Origin: CAZAPG01 sp964486935
GTDB taxonomy: Bacteria > Chloroflexota > Anaerolineae > 4572-78 > J111
Assembly (NCBI GenBank): GCA_964486935.1
Contig: CAZAPG010000027.1
Span: forward strand, 23,027-87,026
Length of the DNA: 64,000 bases
Reading direction: 5' to 3'
In this document: positions 7,127 through 16,369 of the stretch, one piece after another
Position numbering within the stretch: position 1 is the stretch's first letter
How the letters are laid out: every line of letters starts with the position of its first letter
Notes under the pieces: generated by a model
Databases searched by the model: none
Seen by the model: only the letters and a program-made list of their open reading frames with translations
What the model was told of the DNA's origin: nothing
Made by a program: the position numbers and the translations under genes

Positions 7127-8786
7127 TGGGCGGACACTCAAGCGGCAGGTTGTTTTGTATAGCTTCGTGAAGCTGGCGGGTAGCCGGGGTGGGGCTTTCG
7201 CCAAATAACTCCTCAAATAGTTTAATGCAATCGCGATAAACTTTCAAAGCCTGGGCCTTTTCTCCATGGCAATAGTGAATCGACATCAACCGCCGGTAGA
7301 CGCTTTCCAGCAGCGGGTCTTTGGCCAGGGCGGCCTCACAGGCTTCAACCGCCTGGGGATAGCGCTCCAGAGCGGCGCAGGCGTCGGCCAGTTTAATCAA
7401 TAGCTGGCAAAAGTCGGCTGTAATTTCTCGCCGCATGTCCATGGCCCAATCGTCGTAACGGTCCTCGGCCAAAAAATCGCCCTTGTACAGCGCCCGCCCC
7501 TTTTCCAGCTCGGCGATGGCCTCTTCCCGCCGTTCTTCTTTAAGCAGTTGCGCGCCCAGGCGCAGGTGCTCTCTAAATTCCAGCAAATCCCACGTGACCG
7601 ATTCGCTCACGTCAAAATAGTAGCCGTTGGCGCTGCGCAAAATAAAGTGAGAGTCTCGCGGTTCAATATCCGGCTCCAGGGTGTGCCGGGCGTTGCTGAT
7701 GAGCGGCAGCAGTTTTTTGCGACCGCTTTCCTCGTCGGCGTCGGGCCAGAGCCGGGTAATGAGTTCATCGGCGGCCACGGCCCGCCCGCCGCGGGCGCAG
7801 CGCACCAGCAGCAGCTTAACAATGGTTTCGGCCTGGGGGCGCTCCCAAATGCCAACGGCCCGGCCATCGCGCCAAATTTGAAACTGGCCCAGGGTTTGAA
7901 TGCGCAGCGTGGGCGATTGGGCCGATTGTTTGACCGCCTCGATAATGGTTTGCGGTTTGAAGTTTTTCTTCTCGATAAAACCAACCACCGGATACTGGGT
8001 CAGCAAATCGGCTACATCGCTGGGGCCGGCCCGCCCGCTCAAAATGAGCACTTTGGTTTTGGGGTGTTTTTCAACCAGATAGTCAAGCAGCAGCCAGCCC
8101 TCGTTAGAGCGGAGCGGCAGTTCGCTCTGCTGAAGCTTTAAATCCAAAATCACAAGATGAAAGCCCTCTTTTTCCATTTCGGCCAGGGCCTCCTGGGCAC
8201 TGGGAGCGACGCGCCAAAAGTAGCCGGCCTCATCTAAAACGCCGGCTACAATCTCTTGCCAATCCTCTCTGTTTTCAACCAGCAGCACCCGGGGGCGTCC
8301 GCCGGTTTCTTCCGGCAAGGGGGGCGTCAGCGGACGGCGAAGGCCCGCAGCGCGGTTGGCGTGTCCGGCGGAACCGGGCAGCGGTTGGCTTTGCCCTTGG
8401 CCAATAAGCCGGTCGACAAGCTGGCCAAAATCTCCCATATCCCAGCTTTCTTTAAACAGAATCGGAGCGTTGGGGTAGAGATGCTGTAAACTGACCTCCA
8501 TATCGTGGGTGAGCGAGCCGGTTAAAATGATAATGGGCATGGCCGGCCGGGTTTCCTTGATTTTTTGGATAACGCTGATGCCATCGCGGTTGAAGCGATT
8601 GGTTTTATCCAGCACCGGGTCGATGACGGCCAGCCCAAATTTTTCTGACTCCAGCGTGCCGATGGCATCTTGATAAGATGCAGCCGGATGGGGCAAATAG
8701 CCTTGCCGGGTAAGAGTCGAGCAGATAATATCTTGCCAGTCGGCGCGGTCTTCTACTACGAGAACATGTTGTAATTGCTGAACCAT
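7098..8786 (-). CDS. REC-REC-BTAD response regulator (SARP-like)
   Basis: This 562-residue regulator has two receiver domains. REC1 spans ~6-130, with acidic pocket E12/D13 and phospho-acceptor D56 in LAVIDPVLD. REC2 spans ~167-288, with E172 and D216 in LVILDLKLQ. A winged-helix DNA-binding segment (~295-395, LRIQTLGQFQIWRDGR) and a BTAD helical domain (~405-555) follow, as in SARP activators. The start at 8786 has a clear AGGAGA site; the frame is open upstream but lacks one. It begins 22 bases after the histidine kinase stop, so the kinase is the obvious phosphodonor. Two receivers suggest it integrates two inputs or has one regulatory decoy receiver. Confidence 0.92.
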   Translation of the reverse strand: MVQQLQHVLVVEDRADWQDIICSTLTRQGYLPHPAASYQDAIGTLESEKFGLAVIDPVLDKTNRFNRDGISVIQKIKETRPAMPIIILTGSLTHDMEVSLQHLYPNAPILFKESWDMGDFGQLVDRLIGQGQSQPLPGSAGHANRAAGLRRPLTPPLPEETGGRPRVLLVENREDWQEIVAGVLDEAGYFWRVAPSAQEALAEMEKEGFHLVILDLKLQQSELPLRSNEGWLLLDYLVEKHPKTKVLILSGRAGPSDVADLLTQYPVVGFIEKKNFKPQTIIEAVKQSAQSPTLRIQTLGQFQIWRDGRAVGIWERPQAETIVKLLLVRCARGGRAVAADELITRLWPDADEESGRKKLLPLISNARHTLEPDIEPRDSHFILRSANGYYFDVSESVTWDLLEFREHLRLGAQLLKEERREEAIAELEKGRALYKGDFLAEDRYDDWAMDMRREITADFCQLLIKLADACAALERYPQAVEACEAALAKDPLLESVYRRLMSIHYCHGEKAQALKVYRDCIKLFEELFGESPTPATRQLHEAIQNNLPLECPPNEQLDYTSR

Positions 8787-8808
8787 AGTTGTTCTCCTAC
8801 AGTTGTGG

Positions 8809-11616
8809 TTATTGCTGATTTTCATCCATTGGCTGCAAGGTAATGGTAAAAGTAGTTCCGGCCTCGGGCGAGCTAACAAAATTAATTTGCCCTCCAAACT
8901 GGTGAACAAAGGTTTCGGCCAGCCACAGCCCAATACCCAGCCCCCGCTCTTTACCGCTGACGCCGGGGTTAAAAACGCGCTCTTGCAGTTCTGGCGGAAT
9001 GCCGGGGCCGTTATCGGCAATGGCGGCCTCTACCCAGCCATGGCTGTTACGGCGGGTAGATAGTTCAATGTGGCCGCCCTGGTGGGTCATGGCCTGCACG
9101 GCGTTAGAGAGCAGGTTATGAAAAACGGCCTCCAGCCGGGCATGGTTGGCCTTGATAGGCGGAATATCGCGGCCATAATTTTTAATTACCCGGATGTTAT
9201 CGGGCCGCCAGCAGCTTTGCACCGCCGCATCCAGGCATTGGTGCAGGTTGGTGGGCGAAACGTCGGCTTCTACCAGCGGGCCGGTCATGCTGCTCATCAG
9301 GTCGATGGCTTCTTCGGCGTTTTGGCGAATCTGGCGTACGGTTTTTTCAAAGCGGCCCAGGGCTGCCTGGGGGGTATTTTTGGCGGCGCGCTCCAGCGCC
9401 AAGGCCCACACCCGGATAGCGCCGACCACGTTGTTCATGGTATGGGCCATATCCAGAATTACGGCGGCCATCGCGCCCCGCGTTTCGGCGGCAATGCGTC
9501 GCTGTTGCTCGGCGTTAAGGCGCTGGTAGGCCCGCACCCGTTCATCAAACAGGCGGGCGTTGTGCAGGGCAATAGCGGCCCATTTGGTCAGTTCGACCAG
9601 CAGGGCTTGGTGATAATGGTTAAACTGCTGCCCTCCGGTTTTGTTTAAAACTTCAATAACGCCAATTACCTGCCCCTCTACCTTAAGCGGGGCGCACAAA
9701 ATAGAGCGAGCTTTGTAGCCGGTTTCAGCGGCTACCTGGCGCAGGTGGCGCGGGTCGCTTTGGGTGTCGTTAACCAGGGCCGGTTTGTCGTGCGTGGCTA
9801 CCCAGCCGGCTATCCCCTGCCAGGGCGCGGGCAGGCGAATTTCGGGGTCGCCCATGGTGCTGTAGCGCAGCACCAGCTCGTTGGTTTCCTCGTCAATTAA
9901 AAACACCGAGGTCAGTTCGGTTTGCAGCAAACTGTTCACGCCTTCGATAATGACTTTGAGTACGTGGTCCAAATCAAGGCTGCTGGTAAGCACGCTGCCA
10001 ATCTCGTTCAGGTAGGTCAGATGCAGCGTTTGCTCTTGCATTTGCAGGTAGTGAAAGGCGTTTTGCACAGCCAGGCCAATAATGCGCGCCACCCCACTCA
10101 ACAGATTTAACTCTTCTGACCTGTAGCTGTGAGATTGATGGCTAACCAGGGCGATTCCGCCGCTGATGGCGCCGCTAACTTTGATAGGGGCCACGGCAAT
10201 GGCCTTAACCCCCAGGCCCGAAAAGCCGGTAAATTCAAGGCCCGGCGCCGGATGAGCTTCGTCAATGACAAATACTTCGCTGTTAAATAGTTCGCCGGTA
10301 TTTTGACTCACCATCCAGGCCGTAATGTTGTTTAGAATCTCTGTTTGCTGTTTGGCCGGCAACGGGTCGGGCAAATTTTCGCGGGCAAGCTTTACCGATA
10401 GCAGATTGGTTTCGTTTTGGTCGTTAATTAAATTAATAACGCCGGCATTGGCTTTTAGAATGTGCAGGGCTTGTTGCAGCCCGCTATCCAAAATTTTGTT
10501 CAGCTCCAGCGTGCTGCTTAATTCCATGGCCAGCTTGTTGAGGGCGCGTAAATGGGCCGCCTGTTGAGCTTCCTGATAGAGGCGGGCGTTTTCTATGGCA
10601 ATGGCCGCCGAGGCCGCAAAGGCCGAGAGCAGCGCAATATCGCCGGCGTTGAAGCCGCGCGGGCTTTTTTTGTTAAGCGCCTCCAGCACGCCCACGGCCG
10701 GCCCATCTATTTGCAGGGGGACACACAAAACCGAGTGGGTAACAAACCCGGTTTCCACCTCGCCGTACCAGCGGGGGTCTTGCGAGACATCATTGATGCA
10801 GGCCGGCTGGCCGTGGGTAACTACCCAGCCAGCAATCCCCTGATCTTTTTTGAGCCGGGTAGAAATTTCAACCGGCCTGCCATCGGAAACGGAGGTGGCA
10901 AAGTTTAATTCCTGGCTGGTTTCATCCAGCAAAATCACCGAGCTGGTTTCAACATTGAGCATGCGGGTTACTTCGGCCACAATGCGGGTTAGCACTTCGT
11001 TCAGGTCAAGGGCCTGCACCACGCTGCGGCTTAACTGGTTGAGCAGGGTCAGCTCTTCTATCTGGCGTTGGTGCTCTCTGGTGCGATGAATGGCAATGGC
11101 GGCCTGGCTGGCAAAGGCGCTCAAAAAATCCAGGTCGTGCTGGTTAAAAATGGCCCGTTTGGGGTGGTCAACGTAAATCAGGCCAACCAGTTCATCATCG
11201 GTTCTTAGGGGGACGGCCAGCACCGAGCGCACCTGTTTAAACTGAAGCGTTTCGCGGCTGGTGCGCCCTTCAAAACGCTGGTCGGCGGGCAGGTCGGCCA
11301 CCAGTTGGGCTTCGCCTTTATCCAGCACGTTTAAAATTACGGTGGTGCTCACAAATTTGAGAATGCGCTGCAAGTCATTATCGGCTACATCTTCGCCCAA
11401 AACGGCGGCTACTTTTTGAGGCGAGCCTTCGTATTCTTCGTTGAGCAGCAACACCCCCCGGCGGCCGCCGGTCAGGTTCAAGGCCCGGTCGATGACAAAA
11501 TTGAGCAGTTCTTGCAGGTCATACACCGAGTTCATGCGCCGGATTAACTCATACAGGCTGGTCAGGCGCTCCAGGGTCATATTTTGTTCCGGGGCAATTA
11601 ATTCAGTGGGACTCAT
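8809..11616 (-). CDS. multi-GAF soluble sensor histidine kinase
   Basis: A 935-residue cytosolic kinase with no membrane segment. Four consecutive GAF-type domains can be traced at roughly 30-180, 195-345, 365-515 and 535-690, with recurring motifs such as VLCVPLQIDGPAVGVLEALNK and ILCAPLKVEGQVIGVIEVLNK. A dimerisation helix follows with the likely phospho-acceptor H725 in DMAHTMNNVVGAIR. The GHKL ATPase shows its N box (VFHNLLSNAVQAM), G1 (IADNGPGIPPEL) and GLGIGLWLAET. GAF ligands cannot be read from the sequence. It lies 12 bases after the MBL-fold gene and 22 before its response regulator. Confidence 0.93.
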   Translation of the reverse strand: MSPTELIAPEQNMTLERLTSLYELIRRMNSVYDLQELLNFVIDRALNLTGGRRGVLLLNEEYEGSPQKVAAVLGEDVADNDLQRILKFVSTTVILNVLDKGEAQLVADLPADQRFEGRTSRETLQFKQVRSVLAVPLRTDDELVGLIYVDHPKRAIFNQHDLDFLSAFASQAAIAIHRTREHQRQIEELTLLNQLSRSVVQALDLNEVLTRIVAEVTRMLNVETSSVILLDETSQELNFATSVSDGRPVEISTRLKKDQGIAGWVVTHGQPACINDVSQDPRWYGEVETGFVTHSVLCVPLQIDGPAVGVLEALNKKSPRGFNAGDIALLSAFAASAAIAIENARLYQEAQQAAHLRALNKLAMELSSTLELNKILDSGLQQALHILKANAGVINLINDQNETNLLSVKLARENLPDPLPAKQQTEILNNITAWMVSQNTGELFNSEVFVIDEAHPAPGLEFTGFSGLGVKAIAVAPIKVSGAISGGIALVSHQSHSYRSEELNLLSGVARIIGLAVQNAFHYLQMQEQTLHLTYLNEIGSVLTSSLDLDHVLKVIIEGVNSLLQTELTSVFLIDEETNELVLRYSTMGDPEIRLPAPWQGIAGWVATHDKPALVNDTQSDPRHLRQVAAETGYKARSILCAPLKVEGQVIGVIEVLNKTGGQQFNHYHQALLVELTKWAAIALHNARLFDERVRAYQRLNAEQQRRIAAETRGAMAAVILDMAHTMNNVVGAIRVWALALERAAKNTPQAALGRFEKTVRQIRQNAEEAIDLMSSMTGPLVEADVSPTNLHQCLDAAVQSCWRPDNIRVIKNYGRDIPPIKANHARLEAVFHNLLSNAVQAMTHQGGHIELSTRRNSHGWVEAAIADNGPGIPPELQERVFNPGVSGKERGLGIGLWLAETFVHQFGGQINFVSSPEAGTTFTITLQPMDENQQ

Positions 11617-11628
11617 TGTAACCTGCGG

Positions 11629-12582
11629 TTAAATTTCCAGGCTCAAACCATCGTAGGCAATCAATACCTGGCAGCCGGTGTAGTTGGGGTGACGGCGCAT
11701 CAGATAGGCTTCGGCCTGTTCTTTGCCGGCCCAAATTTTTTCATCGCTGCTGGCCGGGTCGTGATGAAACAGGGCCAGCCGTTTGACGCGGGCGCGGTAG
11801 GCCAGTTCGGCCCCCATCATGGGCGTGCTGTGCCCCCACGAGGGGCGGTCGAGCGCTTCGGTCAGGTTGTATTGGGCGTCAAAAATTAGCAGGTCGGCGT
11901 TGTGAAAGAAATCTACGTATTGCTCGGTGCTGGTTGGGTCAACGCGTTCATATTCGGAATCCGAGGCGCACACCAGGCAAGATTGGTCATCTTCAATGCG
12001 GTAGCCGTAAGCCGAGCCGGGGTGAGACAGGCGCATGGGGTAGACCTTGAAGTTGCCAATTTGGTGCCATTGTTCTTCTTTAATTATTTTAAAATCCAGC
12101 CTGGCGCTCAGGTAGGTGGTGGATACGGGGAAAAAATCGGCGTGTTGCTGTTTGTTGAAGCGCTGGTTTAAATCTTCAAAGGGGCTGTAAAGGGTGATAT
12201 GGTTGTTGGCAATAAAGGCAGGTTTAAAAAATGGAAAACCCTGAATGTGGTCCCAGTGGGTATGGGTTATTAAAATATCAATATGCTTGTGACCGTTGTC
12301 AAAGCCGCGTTCCATCAGGTCGTGCCCCAGTACTCGCAAGCCAGAACCGGCATCAATTACCAGAGTCTGGTTGCCAGAACGAATCTCTAAACAAGGGGTG
12401 TTGCCGCCGGTGGTGCCCTGGATAGTAAAGGGTAAGCGTTCCAGGTAGCGGTTTAAGGTGGCCGGGTCGGTTAAATCAAGGCCGGCGGCGCCCTCTAGCG
12501 CCAGTTTGATTTTGTTTTTAATGATTTCAGAGGAGAGCGAGGTTGGGATAGAACCTCGCGTGCCCCAAAATTTTACGTACAT
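11629..12582 (-). CDS. metallo-beta-lactamase-fold hydrolase, first gene of the signalling operon
   Basis: A 317-residue protein. The dinuclear metal site motif is THTHWDHIQGFPFF, with further ligands in the LSHPG and FDAQY segments. The N-terminus MYVKFWGTRGSIPT is typical of the subgroup related to PhnP/RNase Z-like hydrolases and to MBL proteins next to two-component genes. The substrate is unknown; a cyclic or phosphodiester signal is a reasonable guess. Only 12 bases separate it from the GAF kinase. A TATAAT -10 at 12643-12648 would give a leader of ~55 bases. Immediately upstream of that promoter sits a MITE-like insertion (12676-12786). Confidence 0.88.
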   Translation of the reverse strand: MYVKFWGTRGSIPTSLSSEIIKNKIKLALEGAAGLDLTDPATLNRYLERLPFTIQGTTGGNTPCLEIRSGNQTLVIDAGSGLRVLGHDLMERGFDNGHKHIDILITHTHWDHIQGFPFFKPAFIANNHITLYSPFEDLNQRFNKQQHADFFPVSTTYLSARLDFKIIKEEQWHQIGNFKVYPMRLSHPGSAYGYRIEDDQSCLVCASDSEYERVDPTSTEQYVDFFHNADLLIFDAQYNLTEALDRPSWGHSTPMMGAELAYRARVKRLALFHHDPASSDEKIWAGKEQAEAYLMRRHPNYTGCQVLIAYDGLSLEI

Positions 12583-12675
12583 GGTTCAGGTCCGCATTTC
12601 GGGATGCGACCAGGCTGAAAACTCTACAACTTATTAAACGCTATTATAGCCTGTTCACGTTGCAAAAAACTTGCA

Positions 12676-12786
12676 GTTTAGCCGGGGTGCGTCCCAAAAT
12701 TTGGGAAAGCACAGGGGGTGCGGGGGGTATCCCCCCAGCCGAAGGTGTCCCGATTTCCTAAAATCTGGGACGCACCCGTTTAGCCG
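12676..12786. mobile_element. MITE-like element, copy 1, with 9-bp target duplication
   Basis: The 93-base element spans 12685-12777. Its ends are GGGTGCGTCCCA and, in reverse complement, the same 12 bases, with imperfect pairing continuing inward and a G/C-rich centre (AGGGGGTGCGGGGGG...CCCCCC). It is flanked by identical 9-base direct repeats GTTTAGCCG (12676-12684 and 12778-12786). Terminal inverted repeats plus a perfect target duplication are the marks of a transposed non-autonomous element. It has no coding capacity. A relative lies at 58399-58498. Confidence 0.85.
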
Positions 12787-12855
12787 GGTTAAATTGACGA
12801 CATGTTAAATGTTACCACGAGTAGACAGACCTTTTCAATAGCCCCCTTTACCTGT

Positions 12856-13197
12856 TCAGAAGCGCCCCTGATATTGGTTGGCCGGGTATTTTGCCGCGTT
12901 TTTGACCAGTTTAGCTTCAACAATTTGGGCTATATCGCACTCTAAAATATCGGCCAGGCTCAGGCAATAAATCAATACATCGGCCAGTTCTTCGGTAATG
13001 GCCTGGCGGGCCGGCGAGTTTTTTTGGGCCAGCGCTGCCGCCTCGGGGCCGGTTAGCCACTGAAAATGCTCCATCAACTCGGCGGCTTCAATGGCAATCG
13101 ACATACTCAGATTTTTAGGCGAATGAAATTGCCGCCAGTTGCGCTCGTCCCTAAACTGGCGCACGGCTTTTTGAAGCGTAGCCAGGGTGTCGGTCAT
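12856..13197 (-). CDS. MazG-like nucleotide pyrophosphohydrolase
   Basis: A 113-residue all-alpha NTP pyrophosphohydrolase of the MazG/RS21-C6 type, likely dCTP- or house-cleaning-specific. The metal-binding helices are visible: EAAELMEHFQW (ExxE near 41-48) and EELADVLIYCLSLAD (ExxxD), followed by the conserved KNAAKYP. Members of this group hydrolyse nucleoside triphosphates to monophosphates and pyrophosphate. The start at 13197 is preceded by AAGGAG; the frame is open upstream but overlaps the MFS tail. The MFS stop is 19 bases upstream, so the two may be co-transcribed, though a functional link is not evident. Confidence 0.88.
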   Translation of the reverse strand: MTDTLATLQKAVRQFRDERNWRQFHSPKNLSMSIAIEAAELMEHFQWLTGPEAAALAQKNSPARQAITEELADVLIYCLSLADILECDIAQIVEAKLVKNAAKYPANQYQGRF

Positions 13198-13216
13198 GCC
13201 TGTTTCTCCTTGCGCG

Positions 13217-14578
13217 TTACCGGGCCGGCCTGCTTTCTTTAACCCGGTTATCATCTGGAATTTTAAAGACTACCGCGCTGCTGCCGGCAAAAAAGAGCGC
13301 GGCTATTGTAAAAACTAACACATAGCCCAACGTAATTGTACCCGATAATTGATTGATGCCATCAATGAGCGGGCCGCCCAACCGCCCGCCGATGCTGCCC
13401 ACCACGGTAGCCCCATTGGCCAGCCCCAAATAGAGCGCTCCCTCTCCACCAGGAGCCAAATCGGTGGCCAAGGCCCAACTGGCGCTGGCAAAAATGCCGG
13501 CTCCGGCGGCAATCAACCCGCCGGCCACATAGAGCATGGCATAACCGGGCCAGATAATAAAAAGGCCAACGCCGGCCCCGGCCATGAGTCCGGCGGCAAT
13601 TAAAACAGGGCGACGCCCCAGGCGGTCGGCCACAGCCCCGGCGGGCAGGGCTAAAATAAAAACCCCCAGCCCCAGTACCACAAATAATCGGCTGGCTAAA
13701 ATTTGGGCCTGGGCCGGGTCAACCCCCATCACATCTTCCAGATAGTTGAGGATGAAGGTTCTAATAGCAATAGCCGACGACCAGAACAGAAAGCGGTTGA
13801 GCATCCACCAGTAAAAGGCGGCGGGCGCGTGTCGCAAAGTTAAAAACAACCCTCGCGCCGGGTGGTGCCCCCTTGCCTGCGGGTCAACCTGAACGGGTGC
13901 GGGGGGGCGGCCGACAACAAACAGCGTTACCAACAAAATGAGCCAGTAAAGGGCAATAGCCACCAGGGGCGCGCCCCATAAATTGCCCTGGCTCAACGCC
14001 AGGCCCACCACTACCACGCCCGTTACCACGCCGGTAAGTTCTAAAACAGTTTTAAAGCCGGCGGCAGCGCCGCGCTGCGGCTCGGCTACATAATCGGGAA
14101 TGAGCGCCTGCCAGGTGGCCTGGATGGTATTAGAAAAGGTTGAAAACAACACCGCCCCTATCACCAGCAGCCACAAATTATTGGCGGTCACAATCCACGC
14201 CAGCGAGAAACTGGCCCCCACCACCCCCACTATTAAATAGGGCGCGCGCCGGCCCCAACGGCTGCGGGTGCGGTCGCTCCACTGGCCGATGAGCGGCTGC
14301 ACCACCAGCGCCGCCAGCAAGGCCATAATGGTAATAAAGCCAAGTGTTGTATTTTTTAGATAGGCCGGGGCTAACAGTCTAACTTTTTCGTTAAAAATAA
14401 AGGGGTCGAGGCTGCTAATGGTAAAGCCGATGGCTAATCCAAACAAACCAAGTATTGAAAGAAAAGGAAGGCTTCGCTGCGGCTGGCGCAATAGAATTTG
14501 AGGCTCAGGTTCATTAACGGCGTTGATATTCAGTTTATTGCTCCTGATTGTTGATGCGGCTGGGAGAGATTGTAACAT
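13217..14578 (-). CDS. MFS transporter (GPH/sugar-like)
   Basis: About 12 hydrophobic segments form a major facilitator permease. The loop 2-3 signature is GQWSDRTRSRWGRRAPYL, and a second, GAVADRLGRRPVL, follows TM8. The RTRSRWGRR wording is typical of the GPH/sucrose-symporter-like branch, so a sugar is a plausible substrate, but this is inference. The start is uncertain. I use the ATG at 14578, but a likely -10 (TACAAT, 14568-14573) implies transcription begins after it. An AGGAG seven bases before an in-frame CTG at 14533 may then mark the real start. A Crp-like palindrome at 14655-14674 lies upstream. Confidence 0.85.
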   Translation of the reverse strand: MLQSLPAASTIRSNKLNINAVNEPEPQILLRQPQRSLPFLSILGLFGLAIGFTISSLDPFIFNEKVRLLAPAYLKNTTLGFITIMALLAALVVQPLIGQWSDRTRSRWGRRAPYLIVGVVGASFSLAWIVTANNLWLLVIGAVLFSTFSNTIQATWQALIPDYVAEPQRGAAAGFKTVLELTGVVTGVVVVGLALSQGNLWGAPLVAIALYWLILLVTLFVVGRPPAPVQVDPQARGHHPARGLFLTLRHAPAAFYWWMLNRFLFWSSAIAIRTFILNYLEDVMGVDPAQAQILASRLFVVLGLGVFILALPAGAVADRLGRRPVLIAAGLMAGAGVGLFIIWPGYAMLYVAGGLIAAGAGIFASASWALATDLAPGGEGALYLGLANGATVVGSIGGRLGGPLIDGINQLSGTITLGYVLVFTIAALFFAGSSAVVFKIPDDNRVKESRPAR

Positions 14579-15087
14579 AAATGTTGCTGTACACAATATC
14601 CAATCGGGCATCGTATTGGCCGCTGAATCGGCTCTGGCCAGCTGTTGCCGATAGTTTGTGACAAGTATCACAAAATAAGATGACATTTATCACTACTCAC
14701 TTAAGGCGCTTCCCGCTAAAATGAAATAGCGCAGCGTCTATCCAATTGAATTTCATTCTCCTCGTAGAATTTTCTTTCTAATTTCACCTCTTAAACCTTC
14801 AAACCCGGAACGGTTTAGTTTAATCCACAAAATCTCATCAAGTAACGGCTAATCGCCACTTCACAAAAAGCAGGGCTGTAAGGCGTGTTTGCTTACCTGC
14901 TTTAATTATGGCGCATCGGATAAAATAACGGGCGGCCTCTATTTTTGGCTGCATTGCCGGCAAAAATGCAGCCGTGGAGACCCCCGGACATATGAAAGGA
15001 GGGAACTGAAAAACATAAACCTGGAGATTGCGTTTGAACCATTAATGTAAACTGTTTTTCCCTCAACTGACAGAAAGGAGCTAACAG
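14579..15087. other. 509-base divergent intergenic region with hairpin
   Basis: Besides the Crp-like site, the region holds a 9-bp perfect hairpin: GGCTGCATT (14947-14955) with AATGCAGCC (14965-14973) around a 9-base loop. No T-tract follows, so it is not a terminator. It would sit in the leader of the thiolase operon. Two AGGAGG-like strings (near 14996 and 15074) occur, and only the second precedes a start codon. No gene seen. Confidence 0.5.
14655..14674. promoter_or_regulatory. Crp/Fnr-family operator
   Basis: TTTGTGA-CAAGTA-TCACAAA is a perfect 7+6+7 inverted repeat containing the TGTGA-N6-TCACA consensus of Crp-type regulators. It lies about 90 bases upstream of the predicted MFS transcription start, a usual activation position. 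It is ~415 bases from the divergent thiolase gene, which is a less likely target. Confidence 0.7.
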
Positions 15088-16365
15088 ATGAGTGGGAAAC
15101 TTAAAGATCGCGTCTCAATTGTTGGAGTTGGCTGTACCCGTTTTGGCGATCTGTTGGAAACGCCGGAAATCAAGGGTTTGAGCCTCCAGGAGCTTACCGC
15201 CCAGGCAGCCCTGGAAGCGCTTGAAGATGCGGGCGTAAGTTCCCAGGAGATTGACGCCGTTTTTGCGGGCAACGCAATGGTGCATAGCTCGCAGATTCCA
15301 GGAACGTATAGCCAGCTTTCCAAGTGGATGGGGATGCAGTTCAAAGCAGGCGTTCATTTTGAAGCGCAGTGCTCAACCACAAACGTTGGCGCTGCTTTGG
15401 CGGCTATGGCCATCGCTTCGGGTGTTTATAACAAAGTTCTGGTCGTTGGCGTAGAGTCAACCTTAAGCAAACCAAAGGGGTTAAGCCCGTTTGAACGAGA
15501 ACGAATTACCCCTGAACAAACCTGGCTCTGGACCGACATGGCCGTGAACCAGGCTTATTCAGTTCCGCAAGGCTACGAAATCTTCTCCGTTTATAACGGC
15601 CTGGTTGCGCTTGGCTATTGCCGCAAGTACGGCCTTTCAATTGAGGAGTACGACCGGGGCATGTTTGAACTATGCCGCACCCGGCGCTTGCACGGCTCAA
15701 TGATGTGCAAATCGTTTCTAAAAGAAACCCTGGAAGATGAAGCCAAACGCCTGGGCTATCAGGAGCCATACGAGTTTTGGAAATCGCGGCACAACCCATT
15801 TGTGGCCTGGCCCACCCGCATTCGCAGCCTTGTAACCACGGCGGATGGCGCTTCGGCCATGGTGTTGAGCCGGGCCGATGAGGCGAGAAACTCGCGGAAT
15901 GCCCCTATAGAGCTTTTGGGGTTTGGTATTTCTCAGGGCGATTTGCCGTGGTACGGCAATGACCCCACCCATTGGCCCTCGGACCGGGCCGCTCTTCAAC
16001 AAGCCTACCGCATGGCCGGCATTACCCCGCGTGATATTGGCTATCTGCATACCCACGATTGCTCTCACATTTCTGGAATTTGCACGGCTGAGTTGGCCGG
16101 GTATCTGCCCGAAGGTAAAGGTTTGCATTACGCTATGGAAGGAAGGCTTCGATATGACGGCGACCGGCCCATGAGCACCCACGGCGGGCGTCACGCTTTT
16201 GGACACGCCTGGGCGGCCAGCGCCGGCTCCGACACTTACGAGGCCGTGAAACAAATGCGCAGTCAGGCGGAGAGACGGCAGATTCAGCCGGCGCCTGAAA
16301 TTTCCGTCATACATACCCACGGATATGCGATGATAAGCGCAGCCCTTGTGCTTGGAAGGAGTTAG
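15088..16365 (+). CDS. thiolase-fold acetyltransferase (DUF35-partnered subclass)
   Basis: A 425-residue thiolase-superfamily enzyme of the SCP2/'lipid-transfer' branch. The nucleophile is C95 in FEAQCSTTNVGAA. The second half shows LHTHDCSH, STHGGRHAFGHAWAASAG and IHTHGYAM, which replace the usual HEAF, GHPLGATG and CxGGG motifs. Members with a zinc-ribbon/OB partner make or break C-C bonds next to a thioester. Characterised examples are archaeal acetoacetyl-CoA thiolase, BbsAB in toluene degradation and PhlC in diacetylphloroglucinol synthesis. The partner gene follows after 4 bases. A strong GAAAGGAG site precedes the start. The substrate cannot be deduced. Confidence 0.88.
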   Translation: MSGKLKDRVSIVGVGCTRFGDLLETPEIKGLSLQELTAQAALEALEDAGVSSQEIDAVFAGNAMVHSSQIPGTYSQLSKWMGMQFKAGVHFEAQCSTTNVGAALAAMAIASGVYNKVLVVGVESTLSKPKGLSPFERERITPEQTWLWTDMAVNQAYSVPQGYEIFSVYNGLVALGYCRKYGLSIEEYDRGMFELCRTRRLHGSMMCKSFLKETLEDEAKRLGYQEPYEFWKSRHNPFVAWPTRIRSLVTTADGASAMVLSRADEARNSRNAPIELLGFGISQGDLPWYGNDPTHWPSDRAALQQAYRMAGITPRDIGYLHTHDCSHISGICTAELAGYLPEGKGLHYAMEGRLRYDGDRPMSTHGGRHAFGHAWAASAGSDTYEAVKQMRSQAERRQIQPAPEISVIHTHGYAMISAALVLGRS

Positions 16366-16369
16366 CAAA

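Noticed and set aside
14947..14973. Terminator upstream of the thiolase gene
   Set aside because: The 9-bp hairpin is perfect, but no T-tract follows on either strand.
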